Shown here one piece after another: positions 54,564-63,200 of a stretch of 64,000 bases of DNA (the stretch's first letter is position 1; each line of letters begins with the position of its first letter). The stretch lies in assembly GCA_018402545.1 (NCBI GenBank), contig JAGYIL010000002.1, positions 310,001 through 374,000 of the forward strand. The letters run 5' to 3'. A program made the translations under genes and the position numbers. This DNA is from Saccharospirillum sp. (GTDB lineage: Bacteria > Pseudomonadota > Gammaproteobacteria > Pseudomonadales > Natronospirillaceae). Below the pieces are notes generated by a model. The model ran no database searches. It was not told where the DNA came from and worked only from the letters and a program-made list of their open reading frames with translations.

Positions 54564-54592
54564 TTGCCTGAGAGCATACCGAACCGCATAAT
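54564..54592 (+). promoter_or_regulatory. promoter of mnmH-selD
   Basis: TTGCCT (54564-54569), a 17-base spacer, and CATAAT (54587-54592), placed 32 bases before the mnmH GTG. It is immediately downstream of repeat copy 5. Confidence 0.5.
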
Positions 54593-54624
54593 CGCGTCCT
54601 GCCATTCTTGCCTAGAGGTCCGCC

Positions 54625-55731
54625 GTGCGCGACCCCCACCGCGACGACATTGACGCCAGCCTGGATCTGCTGCTCGACCAGACGCCGTTTATGGATGTGC
54701 GCGCCCCTGTTGAATTTGAACATGGTGCCATTCCTGGCGCGGTTAATGTGCCGATTCTTGATGATGATCAGCGGGCTGCCATTGGTACCCGGTATAAAGA
54801 GTCGGGCCAGGACGCTGCCATTGAGCTGGGTCTGGAACTGGCGACGCCTGACATTCGTGCCGAGCGCCTTGATGCCTGGGCGACGTTTGCCCGGCAGCAT
54901 CCAAATGGCTATCTCTACTGTTTTAGGGGTGGTTTGCGCTCCAATACCACTCAGGCCTGGCTGCGCGAAGCGGGTATTCACTATCCGCTGGTGCGCGGTG
55001 GTTACAAGGCGCTGCGCCGGGTTCTGATTGATGCGTTCGACGAGCGCCTGGCGACTCGCACCTTGCAGGTGCTGGCGGGGCCGACTGGCAGCGGCAAGAC
55101 GGAAGTGATTCATGCCTGGCCCGTCAGTCTGGATCTGGAAGGCCGTGCCGGACATCGCGGCAGTGCCTTTGGCGCGACCTTTACGCCGCAACCGGCGCAG
55201 ATTGACTGGGAAAATCAGATTTCTCTGGATTGGGCGCGTCTGGATGGCCATGGCGACGTGCCTGTGCTGGTCGAAGACGAAGCGCATTTGATCGGTCGCA
55301 TTCATCTGATCCCCGAGTTGCACCAGCGCATGCAGGCCTCTCCGGTCATCGCACTGGAAGCGCCGATGCAGGAGCGGGTTGACCGCCTGCTTGATGACTA
55401 TGTGAACCATGCGCTGCAGCATTTCAGTCGGCAAGAACCTGAAAACCCCTGGCCCTTGCTAGGTGACTATGTGAGCCAGAACCTGCGGCGCATTCGTAAA
55501 CGCCTGGGCGGGGTGCGCCATGAGCAACTGCAACAAGCCGTACCGGACGCGGTAGATGCGATGGCCCGGCAGCGGGATCCGGGCGGCTTTAACCACATTA
55601 TCGAAACCCTGCTGACCGATTATTACGACCCCATGTATCAGTACCAACTCAGTGGCCGGGCTGACCAGGTCGTGTTCCGGGGTGACGCCCGGGCCGTGCT
55701 CGACTGGCTGGAGCACCAGCGCCATGTTTGA
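54625..55731 (+). CDS. mnmH: tRNA 2-selenouridine synthase MnmH
   Basis: A 368-residue enzyme that uses selenophosphate to change the 2-thiouridine at the wobble position of certain tRNAs into 2-selenouridine. The N-terminal rhodanese domain has the catalytic Cys in LYCFRGGLRSNTTQ (C99); a P-loop domain has LAGPTGSGKTE (152-160). It starts with GTG (AGAGG upstream). Its 3' end overlaps the FAD-SelD gene by 8 bases, tying selenophosphate supply to its user. Confidence 0.93.
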   Translation: MRDPHRDDIDASLDLLLDQTPFMDVRAPVEFEHGAIPGAVNVPILDDDQRAAIGTRYKESGQDAAIELGLELATPDIRAERLDAWATFARQHPNGYLYCFRGGLRSNTTQAWLREAGIHYPLVRGGYKALRRVLIDAFDERLATRTLQVLAGPTGSGKTEVIHAWPVSLDLEGRAGHRGSAFGATFTPQPAQIDWENQISLDWARLDGHGDVPVLVEDEAHLIGRIHLIPELHQRMQASPVIALEAPMQERVDRLLDDYVNHALQHFSRQEPENPWPLLGDYVSQNLRRIRKRLGGVRHEQLQQAVPDAVDAMARQRDPGGFNHIIETLLTDYYDPMYQYQLSGRADQVVFRGDARAVLDWLEHQRHV

Positions 55732-57889
55732 ACGCGATCTCGTTCTGGTCGGTGGCGGCCATACGCATGCTTTGTTGATTCGAACGCTGGCCATGAAGCC
55801 AATACCGGGAGTGCGGGTAACACTGGTATCGGAGTCGACGCTGACGCCCTACTCCGGCATGTTGCCCGGCCTGGTTGCCGGACATTACCGGGCTGTCGAG
55901 GTGCACATCGACCTGAATCGGTTATGCCGCTGGGCCGGTATTCGCTTTATTCAGGGTCGGGTGACCGGTGTAAACCCTTCAGCCAAAACCCTGTCTGTGC
56001 AGCACCAGCCCACCCTCTCTTACGACAAAGTCTCCTTCGATACCGGTTCCACGCCCGATCTCAGCCTGCCCGGTGCGCGCAGTTTTGCCGTTGGGGTCAA
56101 GCCGGTTAGCCGGTTCTATGCAAAATGGCAGCAGCTACTGAGCAGTCATGACCGGGAGCGCAACACCGACACCCGACACTGGGGCGTGGTCGGAGCAGGC
56201 GCTGGCGGGGTTGAGCTGGTGCTGGCCATGGCGCACTGTCTGGGGCCGGATCGCGACGTGCAACTGCACCTGATTTACCCGGGCGACCGCATACTAAGTG
56301 GCTACCCCGAACGATCAGCACGGGCGGCCGAAAAAGCCCTGCACCGGTATGGGGTGGTCTGCCATTCCAACTTCAAAGTTGCCGCCGTGAAGAAAAGCGG
56401 GCTGGTGGCTGCCAACGGCAATGCGCTGTCACTCGACCAGACCATCTGGTGCACCAGAGCGGCGGGTCCGGAGTTTCTGAGCCAGAGCGGTCTGGACGTG
56501 ACACCTGCTGGCTTTATCTCCGTCAATCGCTACCTGCAAAGCACCTCGCACCCGGATGTGTTCGCCGCCGGTGACGTCGCCGATATGGTGTTTGACCCAC
56601 GGCCCAAGGCCGGTGTCTATGCGGTACGTCAGGCGCCGTTTCTGTATGAGAACCTCAAGCTCGCCTTTGCCAGCCAGCCAATGAAACCCGCGCGTTTGCA
56701 GAAACAGTTTCTGTCACTGTTGTCGCTGGGTGACCGCCAGGCTGTTGGTCACCGGGGCCCGTTCGTCGCCAGCGGTGCCTGGGTCTGGCGCTGGAAAGAC
56801 CGGATAGACCGTGCGTTCATGGAGAAATTTCAGTCGCTGGGCGCGCCGAAAATGATGGCCACCATGCCCACCGGAGCAGAGGCCGAGATGCACTGCGCCG
56901 GTTGCGGCAGCAAACTGGGCCCGGCGATTTTGCACGATACCCTGAGCACTCTGCCGCGCATGAACAAACCCGGTCTGACCCCGGCTCTGGAAGCCGCCGA
57001 AGACGCCAGCCTGTGGCAACCGACCCCGGGCCTGACCCAGGTGCAAAGCCTCGATGGTTTTCGTAGCTTCAATGACGATCTGTACCGTTTCGGCCAGGTC
57101 TGCGTAAACCACGCCCTGAGTGACCTGTACGCCATGGGCGCGCAACCGGTCTCGGCCCAGGTCTGGATCAACCTGGCCCACGCCCACCCGCGCTTGCACA
57201 AAGCGGATTTCCAGCGACTGATGCGTGGCATTCACCGGGCATTGAGTGACCAACAGGTAGCGCTGGCGGGTGGACACAGCACCGAAGGCGCGGAAACCCA
57301 TGTTGCGGTCGTCGCCAACGGCGAAGTCGACCCGGCCCGTCTGTGGCGTAAAACCGGAGCACAACCCGGCGATGTTCTGATTCTGACCAAGGCACTTGGT
57401 ACCGGCGTGATCTGGGCGTCAGATGCCGCCGCCCAGGCTCCTGCCGGAGCGGTTTCAGCGGCCTGGGAGAGCATGCTGGTCAGCCAGAAAGCCGCCTGGG
57501 AAGTACTGCAAACACTGGAACCCCATGCCGTTACTGACGTCACCGGTTTTGGCCTGCTGGGTCACCTACTGGAAATGGTCAGCGGCGATGAGATAGAAGC
57601 CCACCTAAATCTGAACGCCATCCCCGCCCTGCCCGGTGCTCGCGACCTGTTGGAGCAGGGCTTTCGCTCCAGTTTGCACCCTCAGTTAATGCCCTACACG
57701 CTGGAATGCAGTGGGCTTGAATCTGTTAGCGAGGCTGATATTGCTTTGCTGATCGATCCTCAGACTTCAGGTGGCTTGTTGGTAGCCCTCGACCCGGATC
57801 AGGCAGAAATCTTTCTCGGCCAACTACCGGATGCCCGAGCTATTGGTCAGATTGCGCATCGGTCTGAGAATAGGAAGGTGGTGGTTTAA
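55724..57889 (+). CDS. selD: FAD-dependent oxidoreductase fused to selenide, water dikinase SelD
   Basis: A 721-residue fusion. The N-terminal half (residues 1-~375) is an NDH-2-like FAD/NAD(P)-binding oxidoreductase: LVLVGGGHTHALL at 7-19 for FAD, GVVGAGAGGVELVLAMA for NAD(P), and VFAAGDVADM near the end. The C-terminal half is SelD: HCAGCGSKLG (catalytic Cys and Lys, residues ~389-397), HALSDLYAMGAQPV, GGHSTEGAETHVA and TDVTGFGLLGHLLEM. It makes selenophosphate; the oxidoreductase may supply or sense selenium redox state. The active-site residue is Cys, not selenocysteine. ATG 55724 overlaps the mnmH stop. Confidence 0.93.
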   Translation: MFERDLVLVGGGHTHALLIRTLAMKPIPGVRVTLVSESTLTPYSGMLPGLVAGHYRAVEVHIDLNRLCRWAGIRFIQGRVTGVNPSAKTLSVQHQPTLSYDKVSFDTGSTPDLSLPGARSFAVGVKPVSRFYAKWQQLLSSHDRERNTDTRHWGVVGAGAGGVELVLAMAHCLGPDRDVQLHLIYPGDRILSGYPERSARAAEKALHRYGVVCHSNFKVAAVKKSGLVAANGNALSLDQTIWCTRAAGPEFLSQSGLDVTPAGFISVNRYLQSTSHPDVFAAGDVADMVFDPRPKAGVYAVRQAPFLYENLKLAFASQPMKPARLQKQFLSLLSLGDRQAVGHRGPFVASGAWVWRWKDRIDRAFMEKFQSLGAPKMMATMPTGAEAEMHCAGCGSKLGPAILHDTLSTLPRMNKPGLTPALEAAEDASLWQPTPGLTQVQSLDGFRSFNDDLYRFGQVCVNHALSDLYAMGAQPVSAQVWINLAHAHPRLHKADFQRLMRGIHRALSDQQVALAGGHSTEGAETHVAVVANGEVDPARLWRKTGAQPGDVLILTKALGTGVIWASDAAAQAPAGAVSAAWESMLVSQKAAWEVLQTLEPHAVTDVTGFGLLGHLLEMVSGDEIEAHLNLNAIPALPGARDLLEQGFRSSLHPQLMPYTLECSGLESVSEADIALLIDPQTSGGLLVALDPDQAEIFLGQLPDARAIGQIAHRSENRKVVV

Positions 57890-57910
57890 AAACACACGTC
57901 TTAAGCTTCG

Positions 57911-57943
57911 AGCTCACAGCTCACAGCTCACAGCTCACAGCTC
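57911..57943. repeat. short tandem repeat of AGCTCAC
   Basis: Four perfect 7-base copies of AGCTCAC (57911-57938) plus a partial fifth, between selD and pbpC stops. It could vary by slippage. Confidence 0.85.
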
Positions 57944-57944
57944 C

Positions 57945-60266
57945 CTACCGCACCCGAGTCTGTATCTGAATTCGGTCGCTTTGGCCGCTTTGGTCAACCA
58001 GAACGATCTGATAGCGGTGCAGGGGTGCCAGGGCCAGATCCAACTCGGGTTCCTGAGTGGTGAGTTGTTCGCCGTTCAGATACCAGTGAAACGGGGGTTG
58101 GCCGCCCTCGGCCCAGAGTGACAGATCGATGTCCTGACCCGGGTCGACCATCAGGCGGGTGCCGTCGGATGCGCCTTTCAGGGCCAGGGGTTGCTGGGCC
58201 ACCGGAACCAGCTGCGGTGGGCAGCGCGGGTCGAAACCGGGCAGGCGTTCTCGGCTGCGCCAGTCGGTTTGTAGCCAGCCTTGCACGGGCGCTGGCCAGA
58301 GTGCGACCTGGGTTCGGGTGGCGGGCAGATCGCAGCCCAGCGGCACCTGCAAGCCGGATTCAGGGTTGAGGTTCAGGGACGTGACCGGCCGGTTGAAGCT
58401 CAGGCTGGCATCGCGGCTGTGCATCCAGGTGCTGGGAAAGGTGCCGTCCAGCACCCAGGCTTCCTGGGGCTGGTCACACAACGCCTCGTTTTCAGGTCGA
58501 CCGCTGGGCCAGCAGATAGTTTCGCGGGTCACGCTGGCGGGTTGGGCGGGCAACGCCGGGCTGTCGCCGACCATGGCCGCGACCTGGGCCAGTAACGGCA
58601 CGGCCGTCTGGCGACCAAAGTGACTGGGCAGCGCCGAGCCGTCCGGCTGCCCGACCCAGACACCCAGGGTGTGATGCTGGCTCACTGCCAGCGCCCAGCT
58701 GTCCCGATTGCCGTAGCTGGTGCCGGTTTTAACGGCCAAACCAGGCAAGGCATTGTCGGCATCCAGCAGGGTGCGGCGGATGATCCAGGCCGCACCGGCT
58801 GACATCAATGGGCTCCGAATGCGTGGGTCATCCGGGCTCAGACGAGGTTTAATCGTCTGGCCATCTCTTCCAAGCGCCGAATACAACCGCACCAGACTTT
58901 CCAGCGAGGTGCCGACCCCGCCCAGTGCAACCGCCAGGCTGGGGCGCGCGTTGGCGGGCAACTGGAGCTCGCCGCCGGCTTGCTGCAAGGCCAGATAAAA
59001 CCGCGCCGGGCCAATCTGCTCCAGCACCTGAACCGCCGGCAGATTCAGGCTTTGTTGCAAAGCGCTGGCCAGCGAAACCGGGCCGCTGAAACCGCCGGTA
59101 AAGTTCACCGGCCGGTAATCGCCAAAGCGCAGCGGCACATCGAGCAACAGGCTGGCGCTGTGCACCAGCCCCAGGTCCAGTGCCTGCCCGTAAATAAACG
59201 GCTTCAGCGTTGAGCCGGGCGACCGGATCGCCGACACCATATCGACGTGGGCGGCCCGGTCCTGGTCATTGAAATCGGCCGAGCCGACGTAGGTGCGAAC
59301 CAGGCCGGTGCGGTTGTCCATAATCATCACGGCAGCCGAGACCTGGCGGTCAATCGCCTGCACATAGGCCGGCACCAGCGCTTCGACCTGGCGTTGCCAG
59401 TCGAGGTTCAGGGTGGTGCGATGGGTCAGTTTTGGCGTGGAGCTTGTTGCGGCAGCATCGACCAGACGCCGCGCCAGCAAGGGCGCGGTCTGGTAGCGCT
59501 GAATCGGCACGGCGATGACCCGCTCTTCCCGGGCATCGGCCACCACCTCAGGGGACCAGGTGCCCCGGTCAGCAAGGCGTTGCATCAGTTTGTTTCGGGC
59601 CGCTTCGGCACGTTCCGGGTGACGGTCTGGCCGGTACCGGCTGGGGGCTTGTGGCAGCACAGCAAGCAACGCCGCCTGAGCCCGGGTCAGATCCTGCGCC
59701 GGATAGCCCAGGTACGACAGCGATGCCGCCTGAACCCCTTCCAGCGTGCCGCCGAAAGGCGCGTGGTTCAGGTAATAGGTAAGAATCTCGGCCTTGCTGT
59801 AATGCCAGTCGAGCTGCAGCGCGCGGACCATTTCTTTCAGCTTGCCGGTCAGCGTTCTCGTTTCCGGGTAGCGCAGCCGGGCGACCTGCATGGTCAGTGT
59901 TGACCCGCCGGATACCACCTCGCCATGCCAGAGCGCCTGACCGACAGCGCGGATCAGCGCAAAGGGGTTAACGCCGGGGTGACGGTAGAAATACCGGTCT
60001 TCGTAGCCAATCAGGGCTTCCAGATAGTAGGGCGACACCTCGGCCAGTGTGACCGGGTAACGCCAGACGCCCTCCGCATCGGCAAAGGCCCGCAGCAGCT
60101 GGTTATTGTCGGTGGTCACCACCTGGCTGCCGGGCCGGGGTGTCAGGTCCACCGGGGCCAGGCGGTCAATCACCACCAGCATCAGCAGGGTCAGCCCGAA
60201 CAGCACGCCGGGTATCGCCAGTGCGACGACCCAGGGGCGCTGCCGGAGCCGGGCCAACCCGAACAT
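57945..60266 (-). CDS. pbpC: penicillin-binding protein 1C
   Basis: A 773-residue bifunctional peptidoglycan synthase of the PBP1C class. A membrane anchor (residues ~12-34) is followed by the GT51 glycosyltransferase (GYEDRYFYRHPGVN with E89; GGSTLTMQVARL), then the transpeptidase with SPGSTLK (S352, K355), SLN and KTGTS, and a C-terminal PBP1C-specific beta domain. It shares one base with the upstream macroglobulin gene (TGATG overlap), the usual pbpC-yfhM pairing, so the partner may trap proteases that attack PBP1C-linked cell wall. Confidence 0.95.
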   Translation of the reverse strand: MFGLARLRQRPWVVALAIPGVLFGLTLLMLVVIDRLAPVDLTPRPGSQVVTTDNNQLLRAFADAEGVWRYPVTLAEVSPYYLEALIGYEDRYFYRHPGVNPFALIRAVGQALWHGEVVSGGSTLTMQVARLRYPETRTLTGKLKEMVRALQLDWHYSKAEILTYYLNHAPFGGTLEGVQAASLSYLGYPAQDLTRAQAALLAVLPQAPSRYRPDRHPERAEAARNKLMQRLADRGTWSPEVVADAREERVIAVPIQRYQTAPLLARRLVDAAATSSTPKLTHRTTLNLDWQRQVEALVPAYVQAIDRQVSAAVMIMDNRTGLVRTYVGSADFNDQDRAAHVDMVSAIRSPGSTLKPFIYGQALDLGLVHSASLLLDVPLRFGDYRPVNFTGGFSGPVSLASALQQSLNLPAVQVLEQIGPARFYLALQQAGGELQLPANARPSLAVALGGVGTSLESLVRLYSALGRDGQTIKPRLSPDDPRIRSPLMSAGAAWIIRRTLLDADNALPGLAVKTGTSYGNRDSWALAVSQHHTLGVWVGQPDGSALPSHFGRQTAVPLLAQVAAMVGDSPALPAQPASVTRETICWPSGRPENEALCDQPQEAWVLDGTFPSTWMHSRDASLSFNRPVTSLNLNPESGLQVPLGCDLPATRTQVALWPAPVQGWLQTDWRSRERLPGFDPRCPPQLVPVAQQPLALKGASDGTRLMVDPGQDIDLSLWAEGGQPPFHWYLNGEQLTTQEPELDLALAPLHRYQIVLVDQSGQSDRIQIQTRVR

Positions 60267-63200
60267 CAGCGGGGCAGAACCACCAGACGGCCGGGCGAGC
60301 GACCCAGGCTCTGGATGTCCGGCCGGTACATGTCTTCGACATAGGCGCCGGGAATGGCGTATTCACCCGGTGTGACGGCCCGCGCCAGGTAGTACAGCAC
60401 CTGGCCCTGCCACTCGTTGACGTCGAGCGCCGCCACAAAGCGGTCATCGCGGACTTCTTCGTAGGCGATGCGGTTGCGGAAATACTCGCCGACCGAATCA
60501 CCCTCGATGCGGACGTCATCCAGGTTGACGCTGGCATTGGCCAGATTCTGGTTTTCAATCTCCAGCCCCGCCGGCAGCAGATCGACCAGCAAGGCTTCTG
60601 GCACCCGGGCCTCGCTGGTGACTGATAGCCGTACGATCACCAGGTCGCCCGTGGTCAGCGGTTCGGTGATGTCGAGTGGTTCACCCTGAATGTCGAAAGT
60701 GTCGCGTTCTACTCTGAGCGTCTGTGCATAGGGCTCGGGCGCTTCGAGCGGCGCACCGCTGTAAACCAGATTGGCGAAGATCGCCTCGTCACCGGCTTCA
60801 ATGCCGCGCAGGCTGGCTAATTGATCGGCATCGATCAGGGTGTTGAAGGCCCCTTTCCGGTCGAGCCGCTGATCCAGCGCGTCGAGCTTCAGGGTGGCCT
60901 GCCAGGGTTCCGGACTGGCAGAGAATTGCAGCGCCAGCCTGGCCAGGGCGATGCGCTCCTGGGTGCTGAACCACTGCTTTTCTCGCAGCAGGTCGGGCAC
61001 CTGTTGCCACAGATCACCGGCTTCGAAGCCGTGCTCAAGCGCCAGTGCCAGAGACAGGGCAGCGTCGCGCAGCGGGCTGCCGTAGTCGCTGTAATAGCGA
61101 TGGAGGTCGCGTTCAACGGTAATGCCTTTTTCGGCGGCGACAGCTGCGCGCTGGGTATCCCCTTCGGCTTGCAGAGCCACGGCCAGTTGCATCCAGGCAA
61201 GGCCGGACTGGTCGTAGTCGCGCTCCAGTGCCTGGTCATAGAGACGGCGCAGGTCGCTCAGCGAGCCCAGGCCCGCTTTAGACAGTACCAGGGCGGCATA
61301 GGCACGTACGGCAAATTGCTGGTAGGCCGGGTCGTCACTCCAGCCGACAACCCCCATAGAGCCGCGTAACTGACCTTGCAGGACGATCAAGGCCCGGTCC
61401 AGGCGGTTACTGTCGACCGGCAGGCCCTGCTGTCGCGCATCGACCAGCAGGTCGGCCGCATACACAGTGCCCCAATGCGATTCAACCGACCCCGAATCCC
61501 AATAACCAAAGAACCCGGATTCCTTCTGCTTGGCCAGAACCCGTGCCAGGCCGGCTTCAATCTGGGTGCGCCGGAAGGCTTCGGTATAGGGTTCGTCGAA
61601 CCGGCTCTCCAGCGCCTGCACTAGCCCTAGATCCTGGGCCAGTTGTGGGTCAATCAGCAACCAGGGGTAGGTTGAGCTGATGGTTTGCTCCAGGCAGCCG
61701 TAGGGGTAATGCAACAGCGAGCGCAGGTGTTCTGCGAAATCGATGGCGGGCCGGTTCGACAGGGTCAACTGCGCCTGAACGGTCGACGTGATCAGATCGT
61801 CGGTACGCGGCTCGGGCTGCCACAGGGTATTTGGCTCGATGCGGGTGCGCTCGAAACGGGTTTGCCAGGGGTGGGCACTGCGTACGCCCAGCGACCAGCG
61901 GCGGTTGATGTCGAGGTCGTCGCCGTTACTGAGGCGCACGGCAATATCGCCGGTACCGGACTCGAACCCGGCTTCCAGCGGAATACGCAGCGTGGTTTTC
62001 TCGCCATCTTTCAGCGTCAGGCTGTCACCAGGTTCCGTGGCGCTGATGGCCCCACCGATGGCAACGTCCAGCGCCAGGGTCTGGTCGGCACCGGACAGAT
62101 TGTGCACATCCAGCGCCAGCGTGCTCTGATCGCCAAAGGCCATAAAGCGCGGCAGTGCAGCCTCAACCACCAGCCGGTCAGCGACCTCGGTTTCAGCTTC
62201 AGTGCTGCCAAAGCTGCGATCGCCCCAGGCGACGACCATCCACTTCACCCGGCCATTGAAGTCGGGCAAGTCGAAACTGACCTCAGCTTCGCCATCGACG
62301 AATTCAATGGGTTCCGACAAGTAAGACAGAATGCGCACATCGCTTTTCGGTTCTTCACCACCGCGCGACAACGCATCGTCACTCTCGGCAAAACCGCCAC
62401 CGAAACGCTGGCGCACCATGTCGAGCCCTAAATTGTTGATGATGCGGTGGTACACATCCTGATACTGGGCCTCGAACCGGCGCGGTGAGAAGAAAAACCG
62501 CTCCGGCTGGGGGCGTTCGTACCGGGTGATATTGAGCACGCCCATGTCGACCAGGGCGACAGTCGCATAGAACCGCTGGTCTGAAAAAGCGTCGGCATCC
62601 TCAATGCTCAGCTGAGCGGTGATCGGCCGGTTTGGCTCAACCCGGTCCGGTGCGCTGACCTCTACCTCAAATTCACGATCCGGACGCTGCATCGGCAGGT
62701 GAACCAGCCCCAGGGTGCGTTTCGGGGCGACTTCAGTCACCTGATCGGCCGGGGTCAGGATCATCACGGAGACATAGAGGTCGTGCCGGTTCCAGTGGGT
62801 CTCGGTGGGCAGTGTAATTTCAGATTCACCGGCCTCAACGTCCTGGTGGGTCGAGTACAGCACGCCCGCCTGGCTTTCGACATTGATCAGCGCACGACCA
62901 GAAGCGGGGGCGACTAAACGCAGTGTGGCGGTTTCACCCGGTTCATAGGCGTCCTGATCCAGCGTCAGCGGAATCTGATCGGGCCGCACTACCGAGGAGG
63001 CAGCATCGCTATAGCCGCTGTACTGAGTGCGGAAATAATGCACTGACCGGGCGCCATCGGCGTGGGTGACGTGCAGTTCATAGTCGCCCCACTGAACCGG
63101 CAACTGCACCTCGGCGCCCTCTTCGGTAACGGTGAGGGTGCGGGATTCGGTGACATAGCGGTTGGCGTCGTACTGCCAGCTCCAGCCGCTATCGTCGTCG

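Larger units (their letters stand above)
53984..54624. other. tex-mnmH intergenic region containing two structured repeats and a palindrome
   Basis: About 640 bases between divergent genes. Contents: a perfect 14-bp palindrome AACCAACGTTGGTT (54089-54102), repeats at 54153-54265 and 54403-54529 in opposite orientation, and a promoter for mnmH. A TTTATNAATAAA sequence appears at both 54078 and 54338, flanking copy 4 as a short imperfect direct repeat, which could be chance or a mark of insertion. No gene is supported. Confidence 0.5.

Noticed and set aside
57911-57943. Possible CRISPR-like direct repeats
   Set aside because: Seven-base units with no spacers; a simple tandem repeat.
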